Below are positions 1 through 9,124 of a stretch of 64,000 nucleotides of DNA, piece after piece. How positions within the stretch are numbered: position 1 is the stretch's first letter; the number at the start of each line of letters is the position of its first letter. This stretch comes from Bordetella parapertussis (GTDB taxonomy: Bacteria > Pseudomonadota > Gammaproteobacteria > Burkholderiales > Burkholderiaceae_B), in the NCBI GenBank assembly GCA_945865935.1, contig CAMBFI010000007.1:84339-148338 (forward strand). The letters run 5' to 3'. The notes beneath the pieces are model-generated. The model worked only from the letters and a program-made list of their open reading frames with translations, made no database searches and was not told where the DNA came from. A program made the position numbers and the translations under genes.

Positions 1-96
1 TGCAACGGATCCCACCCTGTCCGCCAAAAGCGGCCCAGAGGGATGCGAAATGTTGATGCTGCAGTTTGGTCGGGGATAGCGCGCTGTAAACAGCCT

Positions 97-1506
97 CTAG
101 AGAAGCTTGCCCGGATTCATTAACTGGTTCGGGTCAAGCGCACGCTTGATGGCAATCATCAAATCCATTTCAACTGTGGACTTATAGCGCCGCAATTCAT
201 CACGACGCAATGTCCCAACGCCATGCTCGGCGCTGATACTTCCATTGAACTGCGCAACAAGATCGTGAATACGTTTATTCAATCCCGTCGTTTTTTCTTT
301 ATAGTCCTCAGGTGTAACATCTAAGGGCAGCATGACGTTGTAGTGAAGGTTGCCGTCTCCGATATGACCGAAATTGATAATCGGCAATCCTGGAAATTCT
401 GTCAGCACCGCCTGATCAGCTTCTGCAACAAAACGGGCTAGCCCAGAGATCGGCAGTGCAATATCATGCTTGACGGCCTTACCCGCCTTAACCTGAGCCA
501 GCGAAATCCCTTCGCGCAACTTCCACATCGACACACTTTGCGCTTCGCTCATGGCGACTACACAATCATCAACCAACCCTTCTTCGATCGCTGCAGACAA
601 ACCCGTCTGCAACATATCTTGTAGTCCAGTCATGCTTGTGTCGGCCAATTCAATCAACGCATAGTAGGGATAGATTTTTTCGAGCGGAGACACGTGTGCC
701 TCTAGCTGCTTCGTCACAAGCGATAAGCTCGGTGCAGACATCATTTCAAAAGCGCTCAAGCGCGGACCGCAGTCTGCTTGCAAGCGATTGAGTAGCGCCA
801 CAACATTCGTCAGATTCTGCGCACCGACCCATGCCGTGACGCGGCCAGCAGGTGCAGCGAAGAGTTTCAACACCACGCCGGTAATGATACCGAGCGACCC
901 TTCTGAACCGATGAATAAATCCTTTAAGTCATAACCGGTATTGTCTTTGCGTAGAGCACGCAAACCATTCCAAACTCGGCCGTCTGGTAAAACCACTTCC
1001 AGGCCTAAGGTCAGATCGCGTGTGTTTCCGTAGCGCAGGACGCCCGTTCCACCCGCATTGGTAGCCAAGTTGCCGCCAATTGTGCAACTACCTTCCGCAC
1101 CAAGACTCAGAGGGAAGTACCGCCCTACCTTACTCGCCGCCTGTTGAATCTCTGCCAAGATGACTCCCGCATCCGCGGTGAGCGTGTTGTTCACAGGATC
1201 CACGTCATGAATGCGCTTCATGCGATTTAAGGACAACACGACTTGCGCACCGCTCAAGTCGGGCGTCGCACCACCACTCATACCGGTGTTCCCACCTTGC
1301 GGTACAACGGGCGTGTGGGACTGATGACACAAACGCATCACAGCGGATACTTCCGTCGTGTTGCGAGGACGCACTACAGCAACCGTGCGTCCGTGCGCTT
1401 TACCTAGCCAATCATTGACATACGTTTCTTGGTCCGCAGGATTGAGGATCACGCCCTCTTCGCCCACGATATGCATCAGGCGCGACGTTAATTCTTTTTG
1501 CTTCAT
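97..1506 (-). CDS. FAD-linked oxidase, GlcD/D-lactate dehydrogenase type
   Basis: Flavin-dependent D-2-hydroxyacid dehydrogenase of the FAD-binding PCMH / glycolate oxidase subunit D family, about 469 residues, a normal length. The FAD-binding motif PQGGNTGMSGGA lies near residue 70 and the glycine-rich IGGNLATNAGG stretch near 150. The C-terminal metal and substrate motifs GHIGDGNLH and EHGVG are present near 380 and 430. It probably oxidises a 2-hydroxyacid to the 2-oxoacid in the cytoplasm; the exact substrate cannot be read. I place the start at ATG 1506, preceded by AGGA; a GTG lies 12 bases upstream. It follows the racemase gene by about 20 bases on the same strand, so the two are probably co-transcribed and may finish the degradation of a D-amino-acid carbon skeleton. 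Confidence 0.85.
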   Translation of the reverse strand: MKQKELTSRLMHIVGEEGVILNPADQETYVNDWLGKAHGRTVAVVRPRNTTEVSAVMRLCHQSHTPVVPQGGNTGMSGGATPDLSGAQVVLSLNRMKRIHDVDPVNNTLTADAGVILAEIQQAASKVGRYFPLSLGAEGSCTIGGNLATNAGGTGVLRYGNTRDLTLGLEVVLPDGRVWNGLRALRKDNTGYDLKDLFIGSEGSLGIITGVVLKLFAAPAGRVTAWVGAQNLTNVVALLNRLQADCGPRLSAFEMMSAPSLSLVTKQLEAHVSPLEKIYPYYALIELADTSMTGLQDMLQTGLSAAIEEGLVDDCVVAMSEAQSVSMWKLREGISLAQVKAGKAVKHDIALPISGLARFVAEADQAVLTEFPGLPIINFGHIGDGNLHYNVMLPLDVTPEDYKEKTTGLNKRIHDLVAQFNGSISAEHGVGTLRRDELRRYKSTVEMDLMIAIKRALDPNQLMNPGKLL

Positions 1507-1528
1507 AGGATCCTGCACCGTTTTCGCC

Positions 1529-2200
1529 TTACCAGCCTAACAAGGTGCGGCCAATCGCCATTGAGGCGGCGGCTTGTGTGGGTTCAACCACAGGGATGCC
1601 CAACTGCTCTTCCAGCCATGCCCGATGCGCAGCCATGCCCGCACAACCCAGCACAACCACATCAATCAAATGCGTATCGCGTAATTCTTTTCCTGCGCGC
1701 AGCAAGCCAGCGCGTGTTCTGTCTGAGTCGACTAAATCTACGACGTTCATCCCAAGCGGCACCTCGGCTACGACACGTTGCATCAGGCCCATCGCGCCAA
1801 ACATGCGACCATGGCGGGGAATCGATTGACGCAGAATCGCGATCACGCCCACTCGATGACCACGCGTCATGGCTGTCACGACGCCACACTCACTAATACC
1901 CAACACCGGCTTCGTTGTCGCTTCACGCACCGCGTGTAGACCTGGGTCGCTAAAGCAAGCAAGCACGTAAGCCCCTGCCGCATCGCCATGTTTTGCATCC
2001 AAGCTCTTGACCAGCTTCACCAGTGGCAGCGTCACCTGCTCAACATCCATTTGGCTTTGAATGCCGGGCGGACCTTCGGCTAGGGTCAGGCACTTCAGCA
2101 CGGGCCCACCAGGAAGGCGCAACGCATTGAGCGCTTCGTCGAACGCATCCGTCACGGCCTGCGTGGAGTTTGGATTGATGACAAATATCGTTTTAGACAT
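1529..2200 (-). CDS. Asp/Glu/hydantoin racemase family protein
   Basis: A 223-residue protein of the aspartate/glutamate/hydantoin racemase superfamily, full length for the hydantoin racemase (HyuE-like) branch. The opening INPNSTQAV is the typical first-strand signature. Two cysteines in the expected catalytic contexts are visible: ACFSDPGL near residue 80 and VLGCAGM near 180. With a dihydropyrimidinase and an N-carbamoyl-D-amino-acid hydrolase encoded nearby, the likely role is racemisation of 5-substituted hydantoins so that the D-specific pathway can consume both isomers. Maleate isomerase or allantoin racemase activity is possible in the same fold. It is transcribed divergently from the LysR gene and precedes the FAD oxidase gene in a probable two-gene operon. 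Confidence 0.8.
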   Translation of the reverse strand: MSKTIFVINPNSTQAVTDAFDEALNALRLPGGPVLKCLTLAEGPPGIQSQMDVEQVTLPLVKLVKSLDAKHGDAAGAYVLACFSDPGLHAVREATTKPVLGISECGVVTAMTRGHRVGVIAILRQSIPRHGRMFGAMGLMQRVVAEVPLGMNVVDLVDSDRTRAGLLRAGKELRDTHLIDVVVLGCAGMAAHRAWLEEQLGIPVVEPTQAAASMAIGRTLLGW

Positions 2201-2268
2201 GGCGAATCCCCTTTCAATCTAGTCTAGCAGTGCCTAAGCATGTTTTGCATTGTCATTTTATGCATAAG

Positions 2269-2287
2269 CCTTAACATGATGTTATGG
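2269..2287. promoter_or_regulatory. Probable LysR operator, copy 1 (divergent promoter)
   Basis: The 19-bp element CCTTAACATGATGTTATGG lies between the racemase and LysR genes. Its core TAACATGATGTTA is a perfect 13-bp dyad with T-N11-A spacing, the classic LysR-type box. It matches the element at 3247-3265 at 16 of 19 positions. It lies 32 bases before the LysR start, which fits autoregulation together with control of the divergent racemase. Confidence 0.65.
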
Positions 2288-2318
2288 TTAACATGCACAA
2301 TCCACGGGGCCCAGAGCC

Positions 2319-3257
2319 ATGCAACTGAACTTGAGGCAAATCGAAGTCTTTCGTGCCGTCATGACCTCTGGGTCAATCAGCGGCGCGGCAAAACTGCTCT
2401 TCGTTTCACAACCCGCCGTCAGTCGCCTGCTTTCGCACACCGAACAGCGACTCGGCTTTGCCTTGTTCGAACGCATCAAGGGCCGGCTTTACCCAACACC
2501 CGAAGCGCGTCAATTGTTTAAAGAGGTCGAGGCTGTCTACGAAGGCGTACGCCGGGTTGAGGAGTTAGCTAGCGAACTGTCCGAAAAGCGCAGCGGCATT
2601 CTGCACCTCGTGTCGAGCCCCAGCATTGGCCATATGCTGATCCCCATGGCCATCTCGCACTTTCATCAGCAACACCCTGAGGTCAAAGTTACGTTTCAAC
2701 CATTGACCGTGGTCCCCCTCACGCAAATGTTGCTCGATCATCGCGCGGATCTTGGCGCAGTGATTTTGCCTTCACAACACCCCAACTTATTGTCAGAGCC
2801 GATCGGACAAGGAAACCTAGTCTGTATTTTTCCTTACAACCATCCCCTGGCAAGTGGCTCCATGCTCACGATTGAAGACCTGATTCCCTATCCGCTTGTC
2901 TCCTATCGCAGCGAAACACCGTTCGGCACTTTAGTCGAACAGATGTACCAAGAGGCAGGTCATGTGCGCCGCGTCGCCATTGAAGTCAGCTCACCGCATA
3001 ACGCCTGTTCGCTCGTGAAGGCAGGCGCTGGGATCGCCATTGTGGACGAGTTCTCGGCGCACAGCGCACAAGGCGACTTTGTGGTGCGCCCCATCGCACA
3101 CACCAAGACCCTCGCGATCAACCTGGTGCAGTCACGTTTTGAGCCACTTTCTCAACTTGCACAAGATTTTGCGATGTCTCTACGCGAAACTGTCAAAACA
3201 CAAGGTTTTGCGATCCCGCTCAGCGGCAAACAAAGCAACGCAAAGTCCATAACATAA
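2319..3257 (+). CDS. LysR family transcriptional regulator
   Basis: A 312-residue LysR-type regulator of usual length. The N-terminal winged helix-turn-helix spans about residues 1-62, including GSISGAAKLLFVSQPAVSR, followed by the linker helix and a periplasmic-binding-fold effector domain at about 90-300. It is divergent from the racemase gene and lies just upstream of the plus-strand lyase/hydantoinase operon. The two nearly identical LysR boxes, one before this gene and one overlapping its stop codon in front of the next operon, suggest that it controls both directions. The inducer is probably a hydantoin, a carbamoyl amino acid or a product, which is inference. The start is ATG 2319, where the HTH begins in normal register. 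Confidence 0.88.
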   Translation: MQLNLRQIEVFRAVMTSGSISGAAKLLFVSQPAVSRLLSHTEQRLGFALFERIKGRLYPTPEARQLFKEVEAVYEGVRRVEELASELSEKRSGILHLVSSPSIGHMLIPMAISHFHQQHPEVKVTFQPLTVVPLTQMLLDHRADLGAVILPSQHPNLLSEPIGQGNLVCIFPYNHPLASGSMLTIEDLIPYPLVSYRSETPFGTLVEQMYQEAGHVRRVAIEVSSPHNACSLVKAGAGIAIVDEFSAHSAQGDFVVRPIAHTKTLAINLVQSRFEPLSQLAQDFAMSLRETVKTQGFAIPLSGKQSNAKSIT

Positions 3258-3265
3258 AGTTATGG
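3247..3265. promoter_or_regulatory. Probable LysR operator, copy 2 (hydantoin operon)
   Basis: CCATAACATAAAGTTATGG is a perfect inverted repeat with 7-bp arms and a 5-bp spacer, and contains T-N11-A. It overlaps the LysR stop codon (3255-3257) and lies about 100 bases before the first gene of the operon at 3366. It differs from the copy at 2269-2287 at only three positions. This is the expected site for activating the downstream operon. Confidence 0.65.
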
Positions 3266-3365
3266 CAAACTAATAAAAAAACAAGTGATGTTCTGACACA
3301 AGAGGGATAGCATCAGGTAATCAACAGCCACTCTTGCCTGCTACAGACTTTAATTCGGAGACGCA

Positions 3366-4292
3366 ATGCCTGCCCCCATCAATGCCAAAGGTGTATTCAC
3401 AATCTGCCCCACCCCGTTTGACGACGCACTCAAGGTCGATACGGAAAGCATCAAGAGCTTGGTCGACTTTCTAATCGATACTGGCATCACAGGCTTTGCC
3501 ATTCTGGGATTCTTGGGCGAACTACACAAACTGAATAATACAGAGCGTCGTTTAGTGACGGACACTTTCGTCAAACACACCAAAGGTCGTGTGCCTGTTT
3601 GGGTAGGCGTGCGTGCACATGGCATTACAGGCGCGATCGAACAAGCCCAGGAAGCACAAGACTCGGGCGCGGCCGCAGTGTTTGCAGCACCCCTAGATAA
3701 TGCAAGCGATGCCTTGCTGTTTGACTATTACAAAGCCGTCGCCGATGCGGTCAAGATTCCTGTCGTCATTCACGACTTCCCTGATTCTTTTGGCACCGAG
3801 ATTCGGCCAGAAGTGGTTGCACGCTTAGGCAAGGAAGGCGGCGTGCACATGATCAAAATGGAAGAGCCACCGGTCGGTCAAAAAATCAGTCGCATTCGTG
3901 ATCTAGCTGGCGATGAAGCCATGAAGATATTCGGTGGCCTAGGCGGTATGTTCTTCCTTGAAGAGCTCCAACGTGGCGCTGTCGGCACCATGACTGGTTT
4001 TGCATATCCAGAGGTGCTGGTCGAAATCTATAACCGTTTTGCAGCGGGCGATCATCAAGGCGCTGCTGCCGTGTTTGATCGGTATTGCCCATTGATTCGT
4101 TACGAATTTCAACCTAAGATCGGCCTAGCACTGCGCAAGTACATTTATCAGCAACGTGGTGCGATCCGCAGCAACGCTATTCGATCACCGGGGATGCGTA
4201 TTGACGCACTCACCATCAAAGAGCTTGAAGCCACCGTGGCGCGGGTCGGCTTATCGACCACTGCGCGCGGTAGACAACCCGTCAAGGCCTAA
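3366..4292 (+). CDS. DapA-family (dihydrodipicolinate synthase-like) lyase
   Basis: A 308-residue class I aldolase/lyase of the DHDPS / N-acetylneuraminate lyase superfamily. The Schiff-base lysine is probably Lys164, in MIKMEE. The usual Tyr-Asn that precedes the active-site loop (YNxP in most members) is replaced here by His136-Asp137 in IHDFPDS, so this is not a biosynthetic DapA and its chemistry may differ. It is the first gene of the run that carries the hydantoinase and carbamoylase genes, behind a LysR box; GGAG stands just before the ATG. It may cleave or dehydrate a 2-oxoacid from the substrate side chain. That is inference; the true substrate is unknown. Confidence 0.8.
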   Translation: MPAPINAKGVFTICPTPFDDALKVDTESIKSLVDFLIDTGITGFAILGFLGELHKLNNTERRLVTDTFVKHTKGRVPVWVGVRAHGITGAIEQAQEAQDSGAAAVFAAPLDNASDALLFDYYKAVADAVKIPVVIHDFPDSFGTEIRPEVVARLGKEGGVHMIKMEEPPVGQKISRIRDLAGDEAMKIFGGLGGMFFLEELQRGAVGTMTGFAYPEVLVEIYNRFAAGDHQGAAAVFDRYCPLIRYEFQPKIGLALRKYIYQQRGAIRSNAIRSPGMRIDALTIKELEATVARVGLSTTARGRQPVKA

Positions 4293-4345
4293 AACGATCG
4301 ACGCAAACCCAAGAGCACCAAAACACCCTGCTTGAGCGAGAATTG

Positions 4346-5833
4346 ATGATGAGCACCAGCACTGATTTTGATGTCACGATCCGCAACGGTCGCATCTGTA
4401 CTGCAAATGAAACGTATTACGCTGACATCGGTATTAAAGATGGCGTGATCGCGACGATCGCAAAAACTCTGTCTGCAGGAAAAAAAGACATCAATGCGCA
4501 GGGACGTTGGGTCTTGCCTGGCGGCATCGATAGCCATTGTCATGTCGAGCAGCTCTCGGGCATGGGCATGATGTGTGCCGACGACTTTTATAGTGCGACC
4601 GTCTCCGCTGCCTTTGGTGGAACAACCACCATCGTCCCGTTCGCAGCCCAGCACCGCGGTAATCAGATCCCAGAAGTGGTTGCGGACTATTCCAAACGCG
4701 CGGCTGAGAAAGCCGTCATCGACTATGGCTTTCATCTGATTCTGTCCGACCCAACACCCGAGGCGTTAGAAAAACACCTGCCTGCAGTCATTAAAGACGG
4801 CATCACGTCATTCAAGATCTACATGACGTATGACCGCATGAAGCTTGATGACTATCAGGTTTTAGATGTACTCGAATGCGCAGGCAAAGAAGGTGCGCTG
4901 GTGATGGTCCATGCCGAGAACAACGACATGATTCGGTGGATTGCTAGACGCCTCGTTGATCGCGGCCTCACGGCACCAAAATACCATGCAGTGGCTCACA
5001 CCAATATCGCAGAGAGCGAAGCGACCAATCGTGCTGTCGCACTCGCACGCTTAGTCGATGTACCACTCCTCATTGTGCACGTCGCAGGTCAAGAGGCGGT
5101 TCGCGTTATTCACTCCTCCCAAGCGCTGGGCCTACCGATTCATGCGGAAAGCTGCCCCCAGTATTTATTCCTCACCGCAAAAGATATTGATCTGCCTGGC
5201 CTAGAAGGTGCAAAATTTTGTTGCAGCCCTCCCCCAGGCGACGAGGCCTCACAAGAAGCTGTATGGCAAGGCTTGATCAACGGAACCTTGCAAATGTTTT
5301 CTTCCGATCATGCGCCCTACCGCTTTGATGAGTCAGGCAAGCTACCCAAAGGTGAGGCCACCACGTTCAAAGATATGGCAAACGGTGTCCCTGGGCTTGA
5401 AGTCCGCATGCCTTTGCTCTTTTCTGAAGGGGTCTTGAAAGGCCGCATGACGATTGAACGCTTTGTCGCTGTGACCGCCACCAACCATGCGCGCACGTAC
5501 GGCATGTACCCACAAAAAGGTACGATCGCCGTGGGCAGTGATGCGGACCTCGCGATCTGGAATCCAGAGAAAGCCGTCACAATCTCGACCAGTATGTTGC
5601 ACGACAACGTAGGCTATACCCCTTACGAGGGCAAGCAAATCACCGGCTGGCCGGAGCAAGTACTCAGTCGAGGACGTATCGTCGTCGATAACGGCAAGCT
5701 TCAAGTCGAACGCGGCTCTGGAAAATTCATCAAGCGCGGCACGCCCGAACCGGTCTTGCGTCAACGCCTCACCGGCAATCCCAATTCAGTGATGCGCAAG
5801 TATTTTTCTGTCGATCCTGCGGATAAAGGCTGA
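4346..5833 (+). CDS. Dihydropyrimidinase / D-hydantoinase
   Basis: A 495-residue cyclic amidohydrolase of the dihydropyrimidinase family, normal length. The metal ligands are in place: HxH in DSHCHVE (His64 and His66), the carboxylated lysine in SFKIYMTY (Lys157), His189 in MVHAEN, a His in IVHVAGQE, and the aspartate of SSDHAPY. It opens dihydropyrimidine or 5-substituted hydantoin rings to N-carbamoyl acids in the cytoplasm. The next gene, 2 bases after the stop, encodes a hydrolase for N-carbamoyl-D-amino acids, so D-hydantoinase activity is the better guess. TTG 4343, ATG 4346 and ATG 4349 are all possible starts; an upstream GAGCGAG favours one of the ATGs. Confidence 0.88.
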   Translation: MMSTSTDFDVTIRNGRICTANETYYADIGIKDGVIATIAKTLSAGKKDINAQGRWVLPGGIDSHCHVEQLSGMGMMCADDFYSATVSAAFGGTTTIVPFAAQHRGNQIPEVVADYSKRAAEKAVIDYGFHLILSDPTPEALEKHLPAVIKDGITSFKIYMTYDRMKLDDYQVLDVLECAGKEGALVMVHAENNDMIRWIARRLVDRGLTAPKYHAVAHTNIAESEATNRAVALARLVDVPLLIVHVAGQEAVRVIHSSQALGLPIHAESCPQYLFLTAKDIDLPGLEGAKFCCSPPPGDEASQEAVWQGLINGTLQMFSSDHAPYRFDESGKLPKGEATTFKDMANGVPGLEVRMPLLFSEGVLKGRMTIERFVAVTATNHARTYGMYPQKGTIAVGSDADLAIWNPEKAVTISTSMLHDNVGYTPYEGKQITGWPEQVLSRGRIVVDNGKLQVERGSGKFIKRGTPEPVLRQRLTGNPNSVMRKYFSVDPADKG

Positions 5834-5835
5834 TC

Positions 5836-6783
5836 ATGAGCAAACGCCCTTTTGGTTTAGCCGTTGCACAGCTTGGACCCATTCAGCCCACTGACAACCG
5901 CAAACATGCCGTTTCGCGCTTACTCGAGATGATGAAAGAAGCCGCAAGTCGCGGAGCAAAGATGGTGGTGTTTCCAGAACTTGCGCTCACGACTTTTTTC
6001 CCACGTTACTGGATGACCGAAAAAGAGGCGATTGATCGCTACTTTGAGAAGTCCATGCCAGGTCCCGAGACGCAGATTCTGTTCGACACGGCAAAGAAGC
6101 TCAATATTGGTTTCTATCTCGGCTACGCCGAGGTGTCGAACGAAGGAAAATGCTTCAACACATCGATTCTTGTGAATCAGCAGGCCGAGATCGTTGGTCG
6201 CTACCGCAAGATCCACCTCCCGGGCCATAGTGACAACAAAGCACATGCGCCGTTTCAACACTTAGAGAAAAAATATTTCGAAGTTGGAAACGAGGGATTT
6301 AATGTCTGGGAAACAATGGATTCCCGCATCGGCATGTTGTTATGTAACGATCGTAGGTGGGGAGAAGCGTGGCGTGTGCTTGCACTACAGAACGCCGAGA
6401 TCGTTGCAGTCGGCTACAACACACCGTCACAGAATATTCATTGGAATGAGCCGCCTCATTTAAGAATGTTTCACCACATCCTTTCACTGCAAGCCGCCGC
6501 TTATCAAAACTGTGTCTGGGTTGCCGCAGCCGGCAAAGCGGGCAAAGAGGACGGCTTCCACTTGTTCGCAGGTTCTGCGATCGTCGCACCTACAGGGGAA
6601 ATCGTCGCACAAGCCCAGGGCGAAGACGATGAAGTCATTTTCTGCCAAGCGGATCTTGCACTTGGCGATACCTTTAAGCAGCACATTTTTAATTTTGCCG
6701 CCCATCGGCGTCCCGAACACTACTCACTCATCACTGAGCGCGTAGGGGCCGGTGCCGCCCTGGGCAAACCTCCACTTCTCTAA
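5836..6783 (+). CDS. N-carbamoyl-D-amino-acid hydrolase (nitrilase superfamily)
   Basis: A 315-residue carbon-nitrogen hydrolase. The catalytic triad is visible as Glu48 in FPELAL, Lys125 in YRKIHLPG and Cys170 in LLCNDRRW. The stretch CNDRRWGEAWRV followed by GYNTPS is characteristic of N-carbamoyl-D-amino-acid amidohydrolases rather than of beta-ureidopropionases or nitrilases. It converts N-carbamoyl-D-amino acids to D-amino acids, CO2 and ammonia. It sits directly after the hydantoinase and before the amino-acid importer genes, completing the racemase, hydantoinase and carbamoylase trio of a full hydantoin-to-D-amino-acid route. Confidence 0.87.
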   Translation: MSKRPFGLAVAQLGPIQPTDNRKHAVSRLLEMMKEAASRGAKMVVFPELALTTFFPRYWMTEKEAIDRYFEKSMPGPETQILFDTAKKLNIGFYLGYAEVSNEGKCFNTSILVNQQAEIVGRYRKIHLPGHSDNKAHAPFQHLEKKYFEVGNEGFNVWETMDSRIGMLLCNDRRWGEAWRVLALQNAEIVAVGYNTPSQNIHWNEPPHLRMFHHILSLQAAAYQNCVWVAAAGKAGKEDGFHLFAGSAIVAPTGEIVAQAQGEDDEVIFCQADLALGDTFKQHIFNFAAHRRPEHYSLITERVGAGAALGKPPLL

Positions 6784-6795
6784 AAAGGACTCACG

Positions 6796-7653
6796 ATGAC
6801 TCGCTTTACTTCATTATCGAATCGCGCCGGACGTTTTGGTCTGGTGTTAGCCTTAAGCGCAGTCTGCGCTTCAGCCGCTTGGGCAAACAAGCCACTCGCA
6901 ACCGGTGTGGATGCGACGTTTGCTCCGCACGCCATGCCAAAGCTTGGCGGTGGCATTGACGGCTTCAACGTTGAACTCGGTCATGCCTTGGCCAAGCAAC
7001 TGGGCACGACCATCACGATCGATGGCACGGAATTCTCTGCGCTGATCCCTGGACTGAACGCAAAGAAATACGACTTCGTCTTGGCGCCGACCACTGTGAC
7101 GGAAGCGCGTGCCAAAGCCTTGCTGTTCTCGGAAGGCTACCTGAACACTGACTTCGCTTTCGTGCAAGACAAAAAGACTGCCGACATGAAGTCACTTGAC
7201 GACCTCAAGGGCAAAACAATTTCCGTGAACAAAGGTTCTGCTTACGAGACTTGGGCACGTGATAACGCCGCCAAGTATGGCTTCAAATTTGATGTCTATG
7301 CGACGAATGCAGATGCCATTCAAGCTGTTCAATCGGGACGTGCCTATGCAAACATGGCAGGCAATACCGTTGCCGCCTGGGCTGCCAAGCAGAACCCTGC
7401 TGTCAAGATGACTTACGTGATGACCACAGGACTGGTGTGGTCACTTGCGTTCCGTCTCGATGACAAAGAAGGTCGCGATCGCATTTCGAGCGCGCTGAAG
7501 TGTCTGAAGCAAAACGGCACTGTGTCGAAATTGGCGCAAAAGTGGTTTGGCTTCACGCCTGCCCCAGGCTCAGCCGCCGTCACGATCACCCCAGGACAAG
7601 GCGTGCCGAACATGCCTGGCTACGATCCAACGCCCGTTAACCTGAAGTGCTGA
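6796..7653 (+). CDS. Amino-acid ABC transporter substrate-binding protein (family 3)
   Basis: A 285-residue periplasmic solute-binding protein of family 3. The N-terminal signal peptide has a basic start, a hydrophobic core ([15 protein letters not shown]) and a likely cleavage near residue 31. The mature protein shows family-3 features: [24 protein letters not shown] and [21 protein letters not shown] stands before the ATG. It begins a four-gene importer set (binding protein, ATPase, two permeases) downstream of the carbamoylase gene. The ligand is probably an amino acid, hydantoin or N-carbamoyl amino acid, judged from context only. Confidence 0.87.
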   Translation: MTRFTSLSNRAGRFGLVLALSAVCASAAWANKPLATGVDATFAPHAMPKLGGGIDGFNVELGHALAKQLGTTITIDGTEFSALIPGLNAKKYDFVLAPTTVTEARAKALLFSEGYLNTDFAFVQDKKTADMKSLDDLKGKTISVNKGSAYETWARDNAAKYGFKFDVYATNADAIQAVQSGRAYANMAGNTVAAWAAKQNPAVKMTYVMTTGLVWSLAFRLDDKEGRDRISSALKCLKQNGTVSKLAQKWFGFTPAPGSAAVTITPGQGVPNMPGYDPTPVNLKC

Positions 7654-7669
7654 TACAAGTCTGGACCGT

Positions 7670-8419
7670 ATGATGCAAAGCCCGATTCTGAAAATTACTG
7701 GCCTACATAAATCCTTTGGTGATAACGAGGTCCTCAAGGGCATCGACTTGAGCGTCAACAAAGGACAGTTGGTTTTCATGATCGGGCCGTCTGGCTCCGG
7801 CAAAAGCACGTTGCTTCGCTGTTGTAACCGGCTCGAAGAACCGAGCGCAGGCACGATCCTGGTGGACGGTGAAGATCTAACCGCTCCCGCAGCAGATCTC
7901 AATCGCATTCGCCAGAATATTGGCATGGTATTCCAACACTTTAATCTTTACCGTCATATGTCGGTACTCGATAACGTGACGCTCGCACTGCGTAAGGTGC
8001 AGAAGCTGTCGAAAGATCAAGCGAACGAGCGAGGTCTGGATGCGCTTAAGCGCGTCGGTCTTCTCGATAAGGCCAAAGCCTTTCCAGATCAATTGTCAGG
8101 CGGCCAACAGCAACGTGTAGGGATTGCGCGCTCGCTCGCGCTACGTCCTAAAGTTGTTTTATTCGACGAACCTACCAGCGCACTAGATCCCGAACTGGTT
8201 GGCGATGTACTGAAGGTCATGCGTGAACTTAAAGACGATGGCATGACTATGGTTGTCGTCAGCCACGAGATGGGCTTTGCCCGAGCGGCCGCAGACCACG
8301 TCATCTTCATGGATGCAGGATTGATTGTGGAACAAGGAACGCCGCAGCAGATTTTCGGCGCACCCACACAGCCTCGCACCCAAGCCTTCCTCGCTCGCAT
8401 GAGCGAACATTCGGCATAG
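7670..8419 (+). CDS. Amino-acid ABC transporter ATP-binding protein
   Basis: A 249-residue ATPase of the GlnQ/HisP class. Walker [10 protein letters not shown] lies near residue 39, the signature [10 protein letters not shown] near 142, Walker [14 protein letters not shown] near 162, and the switch histidine in VVSHEMGF near 200. It powers uptake with the preceding binding protein and the two following permeases. It begins 16 bases after the binding-protein stop; two ATGs (7670 and 7673) are adjacent and the choice between them makes no functional difference. Confidence 0.92.
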   Translation: MMQSPILKITGLHKSFGDNEVLKGIDLSVNKGQLVFMIGPSGSGKSTLLRCCNRLEEPSAGTILVDGEDLTAPAADLNRIRQNIGMVFQHFNLYRHMSVLDNVTLALRKVQKLSKDQANERGLDALKRVGLLDKAKAFPDQLSGGQQQRVGIARSLALRPKVVLFDEPTSALDPELVGDVLKVMRELKDDGMTMVVVSHEMGFARAAADHVIFMDAGLIVEQGTPQQIFGAPTQPRTQAFLARMSEHSA

Positions 8420-8438
8420 AAGCGAGCGATTGACGCCA

Positions 8439-9116
8439 ATGGATTTAAAAGCGCTTGTCTTTTCGTTTTTCAACCTTGAGATTGCCTGGGAATACTTGCC
8501 AGACATTTTGAAGGGCATGGTCGTTACCGTTGAACTCGGTATCGTTGTCGCCGTGACGGGCTTATTTTTTGGCATGCTGCTTGCCGTGCTTCGCGCGCTA
8601 CAGCTTAAGTCCGTTAATTTTTTCATCATTTGTTTTGCCGACATCATGCGTGCGCTCCCACCGCTGGTCGTCATCATGATGTTGTTCTTTGCGTTTCCGT
8701 ATATTCAAGTTTCTATGTCGGCTTTCACTGCGACATGGATTGCACTATCTTTGGTTCTTGCGGCCTTTGTCGAAGAAATTTGCTGGGCAGGCATCGTCTC
8801 AGTACCCAAAGGACAATCTGAAGCAGCGCGCTCTACAGGTTTGAATTGGCTTCAAAGCATGCTGTATGTTGTGCTACCCCAAGCGGTTCGTTTAACCGTT
8901 GCTCCACTGACCAATCGTGTCATCGCAATCACAAAGAGCACTGCGCTAGGATCTGTCGTTGGGTTGAGCGAAGTCTTGAGCAATTCCCAATCTGCGATGA
9001 GCAATTCTGGCAACGCCACGCCCCTCATGATGGGTGCGATTGGCTGTCTCATTATCTTCATACCCGTTGTGATCCTGGGTCGCTGGACTGAAACGCGTTT
9101 CCGCTGGAAACAATAG
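8439..9116 (+). CDS. Amino-acid ABC transporter permease
   Basis: An inner-membrane permease of the HisM/GlnP family, about 225 residues with several hydrophobic segments. A conserved EAA-type loop (GQSEAARSTGLNWLQSM) lies near residues 127-143. It pairs with the next permease to form the translocation channel served by the ATPase at 7670-8419. I choose ATG 8439 over the in-frame TTG at 8430; neither has a strong ribosome site, so translation may depend on coupling to the gene before it, 19 bases away. Confidence 0.87.
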   Translation: MDLKALVFSFFNLEIAWEYLPDILKGMVVTVELGIVVAVTGLFFGMLLAVLRALQLKSVNFFIICFADIMRALPPLVVIMMLFFAFPYIQVSMSAFTATWIALSLVLAAFVEEICWAGIVSVPKGQSEAARSTGLNWLQSMLYVVLPQAVRLTVAPLTNRVIAITKSTALGSVVGLSEVLSNSQSAMSNSGNATPLMMGAIGCLIIFIPVVILGRWTETRFRWKQ

Positions 9117-9124
9117 AGACACTC

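Noticed and set aside
1..96. Open frames at the left edge
   Set aside because: Too short, no start codon in a sensible context and no recognisable protein motif.
4289..5764. Minus-strand frames opposite the dihydropyrimidinase gene
   Set aside because: The opposite strand encodes a full-length enzyme with all metal ligands; the antisense readings have no family features.
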